64,000 nucleotides of DNA from Prolixibacter denitrificans (GCF_003014495.1 NZ_PYGC01000002.1:496001-560000); one strand, 5' to 3'. Positions 45,689-56,324 are shown, numbered from the stretch's first letter. Translations and numbers: made by a program. The notes: a model not told the origin generated them from the letters alone.

Positions 45689-47635
45689 GTGAGAAACTGG
45701 AAATTTAATCCTGTTGAATTTGATAAATACCCCGTTTACGAAGGTAACGATTTAGGAGTATTCTGGTCTGAGGATAAGACCATGGTGAAGGTTTGGGCGC
45801 CTTCGGCAACCCGTATTTTTTTTCGGTTGTACCGGGAAGGATTTGGAGGCGATGCCGAGGTTGAACACTACCTCGAGCAAAGAGGTAATGGCATTTGGCT
45901 TTTGGAGTTATCGGGAGACTGGAATGGTTGGTACTACACCCTTCAAGTACGCGACAACTACGGCTGGCTTCTGGAAGGTCCCGACATTTACGCTCGAAGC
46001 ACCGGTATTAACGGCCGGCGTGGGATGATTTTCAATCCGGCTGAGACCAATCCTGAGGGGTGGTCAGCTGACGAGCGTGTTGTGCCGGCCTCTCCCACGG
46101 ACATGGTCATTTATGAGACGCATATCCGCGATTTTTCCATGTCGCCCGATTCGGGTATACGACATAAAGGGAAATACCTGGGGTTTACCGAGACCGGAAC
46201 AAAATCACCCACAGGGGAAAAAACAGGATTGAATCACCTGGATGAACTGGGAGTCACTCATGTTCATTTGTTGCCGGTTGCCGATTTCTATACGGTTGAC
46301 GAAAGAAAGGAAGCTCCTCAATACAATTGGGGGTATGACCCGCTGAACTACAATACACCCGAGGGATGGTACTCAACTGACCCGAACGATGGCAGAGTAC
46401 GGGTTAGAGAGCTGAAGCAACTGGTAAAGGCGTTACATGAACAGGAAATTGGCGTCATCCTCGATGTGGTTTACAATCATACTGGTCTTATCAACGAGTC
46501 GTACTTCAATCAAACCGTTCCCGGTTATTTTTATCGACAGAAAGAGGATGGCGGTTTCTCTGATGCCAGCGGGTGTGGAAATGAACTGGCCTCTGAAAGG
46601 GCGATGGTTCGGAAGTATATCGTTGATTCGGTGATGTATTGGGCTTCTGAATATCATATCGATGGCTTCCGCTTTGACTTAATGGGCGTGCTGGATATTG
46701 AAACGATGAATATCATTCGGAAAAGTCTCGATACTATCAACCCGAATATTTTCCTTTACGGCGAAGGATGGACTGCCGGCAAAAGCCCTCTGGAAAAGAA
46801 GAGGCGGGCGACCAAACGGCACACGTTGAAGCTTGACCGGATTGCCAGCTTTAGCGACGACATGCGCGACGGCTTGAAAGGAAGTGCTTTCGATCAGTTT
46901 AGTACCGGCTTCATCAGTGGTCATACGCTGCAGGAAGAGCGTTTGAAGTTTTCGATGGTGGGCGCGGTAAAACACGATCAGATTGCGTACGACTATGTCG
47001 AATCGTCGAAAGGCCCCTGGGCCAACGAAGCAGCACAATGTATTAATTACGTCTCATGTCACGACAATTTCACGTTGTTCGATAAGCTTCAATATTCCTG
47101 TCCGGAGGCTTCCAAGGCACAGATCGAACGAATGGTCCGACTTGCCTTAGGTATTGTGCTTACTTCGCAAGGGGTGCCGTTTCTGCACGCAGGATCCGAA
47201 ATGATGCGGACCAAGGGAGGTCATCACGATTCATATCGGTCACCTGATTTGTTGAACCAGATTGACTGGAGCCGGAAGCACGAATTTCACAATTTGTTCC
47301 TTTTCACTCAGAAATGCATTGAGCTGCGCCGGCAGCATCCGGCATTCCGGATGAGTTCTGCGAAAATGATAAACGAGAAGATGCGGTTCAACGGCAAATA
47401 CATTCCCGGAATTATTCAATACGAGCTGGGTGATTATGCCAATGGCGATTCATGGAAGAGTATCCAGATGTTATTTAACGGAAATAATTACTCAGTTGAA
47501 TTGGAGATTCCTGAAGCCAACTGGCTGGTTATTGCTGAGGACGGGGAAATTAATCCCAATGGAATGGGGCGGATGACTACCGGAAAAGTGCGCATTCATC
47601 CTACCTCGATGATGATTTTGGTGGCTGAAGATTAG
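45689..47635 (+). CDS. Type I pullulanase (GH13 debranching enzyme)
   Basis: A 648-residue alpha-glucan debranching enzyme. An N-terminal CBM48-like domain (VKVWAPSATRIFFRLY) precedes the barrel. The type I pullulanase motif YNWGYDP is at 212-218. The catalytic residues are Asp330 (DGFRFDLMG), Glu359 (FLYGEGW) and the Asp of SCHDNFTLFDK. There is no signal peptide, so it cuts alpha-1,6 links inside the cell. The start codon is GTG, 3 bp after the previous gene. Its 3' end overlaps the convergent alanine dehydrogenase gene by 4 bp. It works with MalQ to recycle branched glucan. Confidence 0.92.
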   Translation: MRNWKFNPVEFDKYPVYEGNDLGVFWSEDKTMVKVWAPSATRIFFRLYREGFGGDAEVEHYLEQRGNGIWLLELSGDWNGWYYTLQVRDNYGWLLEGPDIYARSTGINGRRGMIFNPAETNPEGWSADERVVPASPTDMVIYETHIRDFSMSPDSGIRHKGKYLGFTETGTKSPTGEKTGLNHLDELGVTHVHLLPVADFYTVDERKEAPQYNWGYDPLNYNTPEGWYSTDPNDGRVRVRELKQLVKALHEQEIGVILDVVYNHTGLINESYFNQTVPGYFYRQKEDGGFSDASGCGNELASERAMVRKYIVDSVMYWASEYHIDGFRFDLMGVLDIETMNIIRKSLDTINPNIFLYGEGWTAGKSPLEKKRRATKRHTLKLDRIASFSDDMRDGLKGSAFDQFSTGFISGHTLQEERLKFSMVGAVKHDQIAYDYVESSKGPWANEAAQCINYVSCHDNFTLFDKLQYSCPEASKAQIERMVRLALGIVLTSQGVPFLHAGSEMMRTKGGHHDSYRSPDLLNQIDWSRKHEFHNLFLFTQKCIELRRQHPAFRMSSAKMINEKMRFNGKYIPGIIQYELGDYANGDSWKSIQMLFNGNNYSVELEIPEANWLVIAEDGEINPNGMGRMTTGKVRIHPTSMMILVAED

Positions 47636-48849
47636 AAAGCAGCAAGTAGAAGGTTGATATCCTTAACAGGAATGTCGAGTATGTTCCCGAGATCGTGATT
47701 CGTTAGGATGCCGTTGAAAACATAAATTCCTTCGCAGAATCCCTGGTTGATTCGGATATATTGTTTCAAACTCCCTGAACGTCCCATGTTGAGCAGGATG
47801 GGAGCGATGATGTTGCTAACCGAAATAGATGTGGTTCGCGCCATTCGCGAAGAGATATTTGGTACACAGTAGTGAATAACACCATGTCTGTTGAAAACCG
47901 GTTTTTTCAGATTGGTAATCCGCGATGTTTCGAAACAGCCTCCCTGGATAATATTCAAATCGATAATGACAGAGCCGTTTTTCATGTTCTCTACCATCGT
48001 TTCGGGGACAATTATTTTCGGAACCTCATTCATCGATAGTGCACCAATGGCGACATCCGCCGATTTCAAAGCTTTCTTTAACGCTTTCGGGTGGAAAACA
48101 GATGTAAAAACCCGCTGCCCGAGTCGTTCCTGGAAGCGCATCAGCTTGTGGATACTGTCGTCGAATACCTTGACAACCGCTCCTAGGCCTAATGCATTGC
48201 GGGCAGCAAACTCAGCTGCTGTTCCGGAACCGATAATGACTACTTCAGTTGGAGATATGCCGGTGATTCCACCCAGGATAACTCCTTTTCCGTCCCGGAA
48301 GGTACTGAGGTAATCGCTGGCTACAAAAATGGCAGCGTTTCCCATTATTTCACTTAAAATCCGGGTAACCGGGAAAATGCCATGTTCGTCCTTCATGTAC
48401 TCAAAGCCAATGGCAGTCACCCGTTTTTGCATCAGTTTGCGAATGGTCTCCTGGCTTTGAAATGTGATGTATAGCGGTGACAACAGAAGTTGGTTGCCTT
48501 TCAAAAGTTTAGCTTCCTCCAGCGTAAATGCCGACATTTTTACAATCACGTCCGACTGAAGAACCTCGGCCTTTGTTTCACAGATGACTGCTCCCGATTC
48601 AGCGTAAGCGTGATCGGAATAGCTGGAACCTTCTCCTGCTCCTTTTTCAATGAAGATATCGTGGCCGTTCGACACCAAAAGTTCGACAGCCTGCGGTGTC
48701 AATGGTATACGGAACTCTACGTCGGGAACGACATTGGGAATGCCGATGCTCAGTTTCATGCTTTTCTTCTGTGGAATCAGGAGTTGTTCTTTGGGAAGCA
48801 AATCCGGATTGGCAAGCGAACTCATTTTGGCAGATTTCCGTTGAATCAT
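47632..48849 (-). CDS. Alanine dehydrogenase
   Basis: A 405-residue enzyme of the alanine dehydrogenase / transhydrogenase alpha family that interconverts alanine and pyruvate with NAD. Substrate-domain motifs: FRIPLTPQAVELL and EKGAGEGSSYSDHAY. The NAD loop is VVIIGSGTAAEFAARNA followed by acidic KVFDDS. The late part IIDLNIIQGGCFETS and VIHYCVPNISSRMARTTS matches the Bacteroidota version, which has an extra tail (HDLGNILDIP). It has a long basic N terminus (34 residues before LSIGIP). It follows tsaE by 11 bp on the same strand. Confidence 0.88.
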   Translation of the reverse strand: MIQRKSAKMSSLANPDLLPKEQLLIPQKKSMKLSIGIPNVVPDVEFRIPLTPQAVELLVSNGHDIFIEKGAGEGSSYSDHAYAESGAVICETKAEVLQSDVIVKMSAFTLEEAKLLKGNQLLLSPLYITFQSQETIRKLMQKRVTAIGFEYMKDEHGIFPVTRILSEIMGNAAIFVASDYLSTFRDGKGVILGGITGISPTEVVIIGSGTAAEFAARNALGLGAVVKVFDDSIHKLMRFQERLGQRVFTSVFHPKALKKALKSADVAIGALSMNEVPKIIVPETMVENMKNGSVIIDLNIIQGGCFETSRITNLKKPVFNRHGVIHYCVPNISSRMARTTSISVSNIIAPILLNMGRSGSLKQYIRINQGFCEGIYVFNGILTNHDLGNILDIPVKDINLLLAAF

Positions 48850-48860
48850 GGCGTATCAGG

Positions 48861-49280
48861 TTAATTTCTCGATTCGATCATCCTCAGTCCGTCGTCCAGT
48901 TCTGTGATATAGACTTTAACAGCATTCTCCGGGAGAAGGGGCTCAATTTTTTCGGGCCATTCGATAAAGCAGTGTTTTCCACTGAAAAAGTAGTCTTCGT
49001 AACCGAAATCGAATGCTTCTTCCAGCGTTTTTATCCGGTAAAAATCGAAGTGGAAAATCTGGTCGTCGGTTGAAGTTTGGTATTCGTTGATCAATGCAAA
49101 GGTGGGGGATGTAACGTAATCGATTACCTGCATTTCTTCGCATAACGCCTTGATAAACGTTGTTTTACCCGCTCCCATCTTGCCGTAAAATGCAAATACT
49201 CTGTCGGCCGGATGCGCCGCAATAAATCGCTTGGCGATATGGTTGATATCCTCCAGAGAATGTATCTCAGCCTTAAACAT
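48861..49280 (-). CDS. tsaE: tRNA threonylcarbamoyladenosine biosynthesis ATPase TsaE
   Basis: A 139-residue P-loop ATPase needed for the t6A modification of tRNA. Walker A is YGKMGAGKTT, followed by SPTFALINEY, HFDFYRI and the Walker B-like FIEWPEKIEPLLP. The start at 49280 (MFKAEIHSLE) is preferred; the upstream ATG at 49316 adds 12 basic residues. The downstream alanine dehydrogenase gene starts 11 bp after its stop, so co-transcription is likely. Confidence 0.9.
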   Translation of the reverse strand: MFKAEIHSLEDINHIAKRFIAAHPADRVFAFYGKMGAGKTTFIKALCEEMQVIDYVTSPTFALINEYQTSTDDQIFHFDFYRIKTLEEAFDFGYEDYFFSGKHCFIEWPEKIEPLLPENAVKVYITELDDGLRMIESRN

Positions 49281-49428
49281 TTTCAATGTGGATTTTCGTT
49301 TTTCAATTTTAATCAATTTCGGGATTTAATAAAAACAGTGTATTAATTAATTTCAACGCTTCTTTCCCAGTTCAGGATTCTGTTTTTTGGAGCTGACTTT
49401 CTAACAGGGTTTAAACCAAAAATTGTTG

Positions 49429-49436
49429 TACTTTTG
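49429..49436 (+). promoter_or_regulatory. -7 box for gcvH
   Basis: TACTTTTG matches TAnnTTTG, 35 bp before the ATG. No clear -33 was seen. Confidence 0.5.
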
Positions 49437-49471
49437 GGAAAGCATCTGAAATTTTTAAAACGTTTTATCTT

Positions 49472-49852
49472 ATGAATATTCCTGCTGATTTAAAATACAC
49501 GAAAGACCACGAATGGGTTCGTGTGGAAGGTGACAAAGCTGTAGTTGGTATCACCGATTTTGCTCAGGGTGAGTTAGGTGATATCGTTTTCCTCGAAATT
49601 GAGACCGAAGGCGACGAACTGGGAAAAGAGGAGGTTTTTGGTACTGTCGAAGCCGTTAAAACTGTCTCTGATTTGTTTATGCCCGTTTCCGGAACCGTAG
49701 AGTCTTTCAATACTGAACTGGAAGACGCACCCGAGTTGGTGAACAAAGATCCGTACGGAAAAGGATGGATGATTAAAATTGCCATGAGTGACTCATCTGA
49801 ATTGGATGACCTGATGTCGGCAGACGAATACAAAGATTTGATCGAGGGCTGA
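49472..49852 (+). CDS. gcvH: Glycine cleavage system H protein
   Basis: A 126-residue lipoyl carrier that shuttles the aminomethyl group between the P and T proteins. The lipoylated lysine is K63 in [25 protein letters not shown] starts the fold and [13 protein letters not shown] ends it. The length is normal. The other glycine cleavage genes are not nearby. A perfect palindromic terminator follows. Confidence 0.95.
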   Translation: MNIPADLKYTKDHEWVRVEGDKAVVGITDFAQGELGDIVFLEIETEGDELGKEEVFGTVEAVKTVSDLFMPVSGTVESFNTELEDAPELVNKDPYGKGWMIKIAMSDSSELDDLMSADEYKDLIEG

Positions 49853-49861
49853 TTATCCTCC

Positions 49862-49917
49862 TAAAAGACACTAAAAAAGCCGGTCAAAATTTTGACCGGC
49901 TTTTTTAGTGTCTTTTA
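49862..49917. terminator. Perfect 56-bp palindrome, bidirectional terminator
   Basis: The two 28-nt arms (49862-49889 and 49890-49917) are exact reverse complements with no spacer. The core is AAAAAAGCCGGTC / GACCGGCTTTTTT, so both strands give a GC stem then six T. It lies between the convergent gcvH and infB genes. Confidence 0.9.
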
Positions 49918-49930
49918 TCGTGAATTTTGC

Positions 49931-52900
49931 TTATTTCAGTTTTTTGGCCACTTCTACCTCAGTGAAAGCTTCTACAAAATCACCTTCTTTGATATCATTG
50001 TAGCCTTCGATGTTTAATCCACATTCGTAACCACGGGCAACCTCTTTCACATCATCCTTGAAGCGCTTCAGTGAACCAAGTACGCCTGTGTAGACCACGA
50101 TACCATCCCTGATGACACGAACCTGAGCATTGCGGGTAATCTTTCCATCCCGAACGATACAACCGGCAATGGTACCCACTTTGGTGATCTTGAACGTTGT
50201 CATAATTTCGGCCGTTCCCTGTATTTCTTCCTTGATTTCGGGAGCAAGCATTCCTTCCATCGCCGACTTGATTTCGTTGATAGCGTCGTAGATAATGGAG
50301 TAGAGACGGATATCGATTTCCTCTTTCTCCGCAATCCGGCGAGCATTGATGGACGGACGTACCTGGAATCCAATGATAATTGCATTGGATGCGGTAGCCA
50401 GCATCACATCCGATTCGGTAATCTGTCCCACAGCTTTGTGGATAACATTTACCTGAATCTCCTGCGTCGACAGTTTAATCAACGAGTCGGAGAGTGCTTC
50501 GATGGAACCGTCAACGTCACCTTTCACAATCACATTCAGTTCCTGGAAGTTTCCGATGGCGATACGACGACCAATCTCGTCGAGTGTGATATGTTTCTGA
50601 GTCCGGAGTCCTTGCTCACGCTGTAACTGTTCGCGCTTGTTGGCAATTTGCCGGGCCTCTTTTTCTTCTTCCATTACATTGAACTTGTCACCAGCCTGTG
50701 GTGCACCGTTCAATCCGAGAATCAACGTAGGTTCTGATGGACCCACCTCTTCGATTCGTTGGTTCCGTTCGTTGAACATCGCCTTGACGTGTCCAAAATA
50801 CTGTCCGGCCAGGATAACGTCACCTACCCGGAGTGTACCGGCTTGAACCAATACTGTGGCAACATAACCACGTCCTTTATCCAGCGATGATTCGATAACC
50901 GAACCGACAGCACGTTTATCCGGATTGGCCTGCAAGTCGAGCATTTCAGCTTCAAGCAGCACTTTCTCCATCAATTCTTCGATGCCATTACCACTCTTGG
51001 CCGAGATGTCCTGTGACTGGTATTTACCGCCCCACTCTTCAACGAGGTAGTTCATGTTGGCTAACTCTTCCTTGATTCGCTCCGGGTTGGCTCCCGGTTT
51101 ATCAACTTTATTGATAGCGAATATAATTGGCACACCAGCTGCTGAAGCGTGGTTGATAGCCTCGATTGTCTGCGGCATCACGTTATCATCGGCAGCGATA
51201 ATAATGATGGCGATATCGGTAATCTGAGCACCACGGGCACGCATTGCTGTAAAAGCCTCGTGACCTGGAGTATCGAGGAAAGTAATCTTACGATTATCTT
51301 CCAGCGTGACGTTATATGCTCCAATGTGCTGTGTAATACCTCCGGCCTCACCAGCAATTACGTTGGTTTTCCGAATGTAGTCGAGTAGTGAGGTTTTACC
51401 GTGGTCAACGTGTCCCATCACCGTTACAATCGGCGGGCGAGGTTGCATTTCCTCGTCGGTATCGTCCTCTTCCATGATGGCTTCCTGTACCTCTACCGAG
51501 ATAAATTCTACGGTGTAGCCGAACTCATCGGCAACAAGAGCCATGGTTTCCGCATCGAGACGCTGGTTGATGGATACGAACAAGCCGAGATTCATACAGG
51601 TCTCAATAATCTTGGTAACCGGAACATCAATCATGTTGGCCAATTCGTTTACAGAAACGAATTCTGTTACCTTAATTACATTCTTTTCCTGTTCGGCTTT
51701 CGCCATTTCCTCAGCCATCTTCTCACTGACGGCATGACGTTTTTCACGACGGTATTTCGACCCTTTCGATTTCTGACCTTTGGAAGTCAGGCGGGCAAGT
51801 GTTTCTTTGATTTGCTTCTGAACATCTTCCTCGCTAACCTCTTTTTTCGGTGCGTTTTTCTTCCGGTTTGGTTTTTTCTTCCAATCGCCCCTTTTGCCTC
51901 CATCTTTATGATGTTGTTGCTTGTTGGGCTGATTGTCCTTTTTATTGTTGCTTACCGAAACGCGTTCTTTTGGGTCCTTCTGAATCCTTTTACGCTTTTT
52001 CCTTCGGTTTTGCCGTTCTTCGTCTTTTTTATTCTTATTGTTTCCGGGCTTGCGTTTATCCGCTTGCGGAAGATCAATTTTTCCGACAACTGTCGGTCCG
52101 GAAAGTTTCTTTCTTTCCAGTTTGAAAATTTCATCTCCGTTATCAGCATTCGCCTCCTGCGATTGCTCTTTCTCTTTGCCCTTTCCCTGCGGTTTTTTTC
52201 GAGCTTCCTGCTCTCCCGGGGTAGGTCTTTGCTGTTTTTTCGGAGTCTCTTTAGTTTGTTTTGAGCCAGGCTTCATGGAATCGAGATCGACTTTACCAAC
52301 GACTTTAACTTTGTCCTCTGCTTTTGGCGAAGCAGATTCCTTTTTGTCTGATTTCTCAGCTTCAGGGGGTGTCCCAGCCGCGGGTTTTTCAGTCTTCCCT
52401 GGCTCTTTTTTCTCCTGTTTCGGAGCTTTTTCGGACTTATCTTGTTCCTGTTTCTTTTCCTTTTCTGAAGATTCGGGAGAAGGTACTGGTTCTTTTTTCT
52501 CCGGAGCTTTTTCTGTTTTCGGAGTTTCCTTTTTCTCTTCCTCTTTTGGGGCTTTCTTTGGGCCCACGTTTTCCAAATCTACGTGACCAACAACTTTAAC
52601 TTTTGGCTTGTCTTCTTTTTCTTTCTTCTCGGGTGCAGGAGGCGTAGGTTCTTTGGATTGTTTGGGTTTGGGAGGCTCTTCCGAAGGTTGTTGTTTTTTC
52701 TCTTCTGCGCGGTGTGCAGAACTGCTATGGTCGGCGATGCGGATGGAGTCATCATCCTGGAAGTCTTCTTCTTCCGTGTCTGCATTTTCCTCCTGATGAA
52801 CGTCATCAAGTGAAACAGATTCTTTCTTCGACCTTGTTTGACGCAAGTTCACCTTGTTCGCTTCGATGCGAGCCTCGTGATCTTTACGAAACTGCTTTTC

Positions 52901-53053
52901 GAGCATTTCCTGTGTCTTATCATCAATCTTGGTGTTCGGATTGGATGAAATCTCGACCCCCTGCTTCTGCAAATAGTCAACCAGGGTGGAAATACCCACG
53001 TTTAATTCGCGTGCAATTTTACTTAATCTAGTACCTTTGTTTCCTACAACCAT
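49931..53053 (-). CDS. infB: Translation initiation factor IF-2
   Basis: A 1040-residue GTPase that brings initiator tRNA to the ribosome. The N terminus has a small winged-helix-like IF2_N domain ([20 protein letters not shown]). About 370 residues of Lys/Glu/Pro-rich low-complexity sequence follow, then a second IF2_N ([20 protein letters not shown]). The G domain starts near 540 with [16 protein letters not shown] and NKVDKPGAN. Beta-barrel domains end the protein. The long charged linker is common in Bacteroidota. It is the last gene of rimP-nusA-infB, 90 bp after nusA. Confidence 0.96.
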   Translation of the reverse strand: MVVGNKGTRLSKIARELNVGISTLVDYLQKQGVEISSNPNTKIDDKTQEMLEKQFRKDHEARIEANKVNLRQTRSKKESVSLDDVHQEENADTEEEDFQDDDSIRIADHSSSAHRAEEKKQQPSEEPPKPKQSKEPTPPAPEKKEKEDKPKVKVVGHVDLENVGPKKAPKEEEKKETPKTEKAPEKKEPVPSPESSEKEKKQEQDKSEKAPKQEKKEPGKTEKPAAGTPPEAEKSDKKESASPKAEDKVKVVGKVDLDSMKPGSKQTKETPKKQQRPTPGEQEARKKPQGKGKEKEQSQEANADNGDEIFKLERKKLSGPTVVGKIDLPQADKRKPGNNKNKKDEERQNRRKKRKRIQKDPKERVSVSNNKKDNQPNKQQHHKDGGKRGDWKKKPNRKKNAPKKEVSEEDVQKQIKETLARLTSKGQKSKGSKYRREKRHAVSEKMAEEMAKAEQEKNVIKVTEFVSVNELANMIDVPVTKIIETCMNLGLFVSINQRLDAETMALVADEFGYTVEFISVEVQEAIMEEDDTDEEMQPRPPIVTVMGHVDHGKTSLLDYIRKTNVIAGEAGGITQHIGAYNVTLEDNRKITFLDTPGHEAFTAMRARGAQITDIAIIIIAADDNVMPQTIEAINHASAAGVPIIFAINKVDKPGANPERIKEELANMNYLVEEWGGKYQSQDISAKSGNGIEELMEKVLLEAEMLDLQANPDKRAVGSVIESSLDKGRGYVATVLVQAGTLRVGDVILAGQYFGHVKAMFNERNQRIEEVGPSEPTLILGLNGAPQAGDKFNVMEEEKEARQIANKREQLQREQGLRTQKHITLDEIGRRIAIGNFQELNVIVKGDVDGSIEALSDSLIKLSTQEIQVNVIHKAVGQITESDVMLATASNAIIIGFQVRPSINARRIAEKEEIDIRLYSIIYDAINEIKSAMEGMLAPEIKEEIQGTAEIMTTFKITKVGTIAGCIVRDGKITRNAQVRVIRDGIVVYTGVLGSLKRFKDDVKEVARGYECGLNIEGYNDIKEGDFVEAFTEVEVAKKLK

Positions 53054-53143
53054 ATTTAGCCAAAGAGTTAATAATCAAAATGTCTGTTCCGTTTACCCCG
53101 AATCTCTGTACGGCAGATTGTCTGCTGTTGACATGAACATGAG

Positions 53144-54382
53144 TTACTCAAATTCAGTCTTGAAGATACGGAGAACCTCGTCAATGGTTTCCTCTTCAAG
53201 ATCGGTTCTTTTGATCAATTCTTCTCTTGAAAGACTTAATACATTTTTGGCTGTGTCGCAACCAATCGCTTTCAATTCGTCGAGAATCCAATCTTCAATT
53301 TCGTCAGAGAATTCGTCGAGGTTAACATCCTCGTCATCTTCCTCTATCTGATCGCGGTAAACGTCAATTTCGTAGCCGGTCAACTGACTGGCCAGACGGA
53401 TATTCAAACCGCCTTTACCAATTGCGAGCGATACTTCCTCGGGTTTCAGATATACCTCGGCACGTTTATCCTCTTCATTAATTTTAATGGTGGAAATTTT
53501 AGCCGGGTTCAATGCCCGTTGAATGTACAGCTGCAAGTTATTCGTAAAATTAATTACATCAATATTTTCGTTGCGGAGCTCCCGAACAATACCATGAATG
53601 CGGGAACCTTTCATGCCTACACAAGCTCCAACCGGGTCAACGCGCTCGTCGTATGATTCAACGGCAACTTTGGCCCGCTCACCGGGTACTCTAACGATTT
53701 TCTTGATGGTTATCAGGCCATCGAAAATCTCGGGAACTTCCAACTCGAAAAGTCTTTCGAGGAATACCGGTGAAGTACGTGACAGAATAATCTGCGGATT
53801 ATTGTTTTTCATTTCAACCCTTACGACTACTGCACGAATGGTATCTCCTTTCCGGAAAAAGTCTGAAGGAATCTGCTCTGCTTTCGGAAGCAACAGTTCG
53901 TTGCCTTCGTCGTCGAGTACCAGAATTTCCCTCTTCCAAATTTGGTAAACTTCTCCGGTAACAATATCACCTACTTTTGATTTATATATGGTGTAAATGT
54001 TATCTTTTTCAAGCTCCAATATCCTTGCTGCCAGATTCTGACGCAAGTTAAGAATTGCCCGGCGACCGAAATGAACCAATCTCACTTCGTCAGACACTTC
54101 TTCACCTACTTCGTAGTCGGTATCAATTTTTTTCGCTTCAGATAATGAAATCTGAAGGTTGGGATCGGTTAAATCCTTGTCTTCTACAACCTCACGGTTC
54201 CGCCAAATCTCGAAGTCGCCCTTGTCAGGGTTGATGATTACATCGAAATTCTCATCGGTGCCGTATTGTTTTTGTAGCACACTGCGAAAAACATCTTCCA
54301 GCACACTCATCATCGTGGCTCTGTCGATGTTCTTTAACTCTTTAAACTCCGAGAAGGTGTCAATCAAGTTCAGATTGTCCAT
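53144..54382 (-). CDS. nusA: Transcription termination/antitermination factor NusA
   Basis: A 412-residue RNA-polymerase-binding factor. An N-terminal domain, an S1 domain (GDIVTGEVYQIWKREILVL), two KH domains (PVGACVGMKGSRIHGIVREL, EVSLAIGKGGLNIRLASQL) and a short C-terminal helix-hairpin-helix-like end (AKNVLSLSREELIKRTDLEE) appear in order. It lies between rimP and infB, the classic order, with a 12-bp gap from rimP. Confidence 0.95.
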   Translation of the reverse strand: MDNLNLIDTFSEFKELKNIDRATMMSVLEDVFRSVLQKQYGTDENFDVIINPDKGDFEIWRNREVVEDKDLTDPNLQISLSEAKKIDTDYEVGEEVSDEVRLVHFGRRAILNLRQNLAARILELEKDNIYTIYKSKVGDIVTGEVYQIWKREILVLDDEGNELLLPKAEQIPSDFFRKGDTIRAVVVRVEMKNNNPQIILSRTSPVFLERLFELEVPEIFDGLITIKKIVRVPGERAKVAVESYDERVDPVGACVGMKGSRIHGIVRELRNENIDVINFTNNLQLYIQRALNPAKISTIKINEEDKRAEVYLKPEEVSLAIGKGGLNIRLASQLTGYEIDVYRDQIEEDDEDVNLDEFSDEIEDWILDELKAIGCDTAKNVLSLSREELIKRTDLEEETIDEVLRIFKTEFE

Positions 54383-54394
54383 TTCTTTATTCTT

Positions 54395-54859
54395 TTATTT
54401 AAAAGAAATAACGCTTTTTGCTGTTCTTATCATGTCGAACGAAAATGGAAGGTCCTCTGTTACAGTTACCTTCTTCTTTTTTCCTTCAACCCGCTCACGC
54501 CGGCTTTCTTCCAGTATGATGCCGTCTTCACTGGCTTCCTTTAAAATGCCGGTGTGCTTGTCACCGTCATTGGTTGTTACTTCAATTTCGCGTCCAATAT
54601 TTTTTTGGTACTGACGAAGCACCTTGAAGGGTTGGGTTAAACCCGGCGACGAGACCTCCAGTTGAAAATCTTCTTCATCCCGGTCGAGATTGTGCTCAAT
54701 TTGACGGCTGAATGCAACGCATTGATCAATGCTCAGGCCATTGTCACTATCGATCAGAACCGATATGGCGTTACCGGCTGAGACCTGAATATCGACAACA
54801 AACATGTCGTCAGTAAGCTTCTCATCAATCAGACTCCGAATCAGTTCTTTATTAATCAT
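54395..54859 (-). CDS. rimP: Ribosome maturation factor RimP
   Basis: A 154-residue protein that helps assemble the 30S subunit. Marks: VDIQVSAGNAISVLIDSDNGLSIDQCV, and FQLEVSSPGLTQPF, the conserved RimP run, then a C-terminal Sm-like barrel (EIEVTTNDGDKHTGILKE). The start at 54859 gives normal length; the open frame runs to 54949, but that part covers the leader hairpin and promoter. First gene of the operon with nusA and infB. Confidence 0.93.
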   Translation of the reverse strand: MINKELIRSLIDEKLTDDMFVVDIQVSAGNAISVLIDSDNGLSIDQCVAFSRQIEHNLDRDEEDFQLEVSSPGLTQPFKVLRQYQKNIGREIEVTTNDGDKHTGILKEASEDGIILEESRRERVEGKKKKVTVTEDLPFSFDMIRTAKSVISFK

Positions 54860-54877
54860 CTTTAACCCTAATAAAAT

Positions 54878-54898
54878 AGGGGACTCACTGTCCCCTAA
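54878..54898 (-). promoter_or_regulatory. Leader hairpin before rimP
   Basis: Minus-strand TAGGGGAC pairs with GTCCCCTA around AGTGA, 19 bp before the rimP ATG. It is followed by TTTTATT, so it may be a weak terminator or a translation-control stem. Confidence 0.55.
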
Positions 54899-54919
54899 TC
54901 CTTCGATTATTCTTCGCCG

Positions 54920-54950
54920 CAAAAATAATATAATTGTATGATATATCAAA
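54920..54950 (-). promoter_or_regulatory. Promoter of rimP-nusA-infB
   Basis: Minus strand: TTTG (54950-54947), exactly 19 nt, then TATTTTTG (54927-54920). Both boxes and spacing match the Bacteroidota housekeeping consensus. Confidence 0.75.
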
Positions 54951-55073
54951 ACAAACCTACTTTTGTTTGAGCTATTTTAGATTTGGGTTTTAGGGGGTTG
55001 CCGGTCTTTTCCTTCCCCTTCCGAAAACATTTTGTATTTTGCAGAAGTTAAAAATATCGTAAAAGAACATCAT

Positions 55074-56324
55074 TTGAAGCCGCTTAAACGAAAAATTGTC
55101 AACGATCCGGTGTGGGGGTTTATCGAGTGGGATTCACCGTTGTTGTTGGATTTGATTAGTCATCCTTACGTACAGCGTCTTCGTCGGATTAAACAGTTGG
55201 GGCTTTCCAGTCTGGTTTATCCCGGTGCCAATCATACCCGCTTCGAGCATGTTATCGGTGCAATGCACTTGGTGCGCTCAGCGTTGGATGTACTGAAAAC
55301 AAAAGGACATGAGATAACAGAGGAGGAAACAACAGGTGTGCTGGCTGCTATCCTTTTGCATGACATCGGACATGGTCCGTTTTCACACGCTTTGGAAGAA
55401 AGCATGGTAAAAGGGATTTCACATGAAGTTATCTCGAAGTTGTTCATGCACCAGTTGAATCGGGAATTTGACGGCCGTCTCGATTTGGCTATTCAGATAT
55501 TCGCCGGAGAGTATCACAAAAAATTTCTGCACCAGTTGGTCAGCAGTCAGCTGGACATGGATCGGCTCGATTACCTGAAGCGTGACAGCTTTTATTCCGG
55601 TGTTTCGGAAGGAATTGTTTCGTCTGATCGGATCATCAAGATGCTGAATATCCGGAATGATGAACTGGTGGTTGAGTCGAAGGGGATTTACTCTATCGAA
55701 AAATTTCTGATTGCCCGACGATTGATGTACTGGCAGGTGTACATGCACAAAACGGTTTTGTCGGCCGAGCATATGATGATAAGTGTGTTGAAAAGGGCGC
55801 ATGAGCTAGCTTCCGATGGCGACAATGTATTTGCCCCGCCAGCACTGGGTGTATTTCTGCGTGGCGATATCAGCCGGCACGAGTTCGAATCGGGCGACAA
55901 TGAAACGGTCAAATCAGCGCTTCAATTGTTCGCCGAACTGGACGATACGGATATTCTTAGTTCGATAAAAGAATGGACTCGTCATTCTGACGTGATTTTG
56001 TCAACGCTTTCCCGGAGTATCATTAACCGAAACCTTTTTAAGATCAAGTTGAGTAGTCATCCGGTAACGGAAAAAAAGAGGGCAGAATTGCGTGAACGTG
56101 TTATGAAGACTTTTTCGGTGACATCATCCGAAGCCGATTATTTTGTCATCTCGGGAACGGCGACAAACAATGCCTACATGCCAAGTGTCGAGCAGATCAA
56201 TATCTTGTTCAAAAACGGAAAAATAAAGGATATCAAGGATGCTTCGGACATTAATTTGTCCGGATTATCTACGACTGTGCGCAAATATTTTGTCTGTTAT
56301 CCTCGCGAAATAATTTTGAAGTAA
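55074..56324 (+). CDS. HD-domain phosphohydrolase (dNTPase-like)
   Basis: A 416-residue HD-superfamily enzyme. Metal ligands: [10 protein letters not shown] (first His), [15 protein letters not shown] (HD pair), and [14 protein letters not shown] (late Asp). This is the pattern of SAMHD1/dGTPase-like proteins, which cut nucleotide phosphates. The open frame starts at 55032 (TTG), but that codon lies in TATTTTGC, a likely -7 box. I therefore choose the TTG at 55074, which puts [15 protein letters not shown] near the N terminus as in relatives. The start is uncertain. Confidence 0.8.
   Translation: MKPLKRKIVNDPVWGFIEWDSPLLLDLISHPYVQRLRRIKQLGLSSLVYPGANHTRFEHVIGAMHLVRSALDVLKTKGHEITEEETTGVLAAILLHDIGHGPFSHALEESMVKGISHEVISKLFMHQLNREFDGRLDLAIQIFAGEYHKKFLHQLVSSQLDMDRLDYLKRDSFYSGVSEGIVSSDRIIKMLNIRNDELVVESKGIYSIEKFLIARRLMYWQVYMHKTVLSAEHMMISVLKRAHELASDGDNVFAPPALGVFLRGDISRHEFESGDNETVKSALQLFAELDDTDILSSIKEWTRHSDVILSTLSRSIINRNLFKIKLSSHPVTEKKRAELRERVMKTFSVTSSEADYFVISGTATNNAYMPSVEQINILFKNGKIKDIKDASDINLSGLSTTVRKYFVCYPREIILK

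Noticed and set aside
51401-52264. 287-residue open frame antisense to infB
   Set aside because: Hydrophobic sequence is what the antisense of a Lys/Glu-rich linker gives; IF-2 on the other strand is certain.
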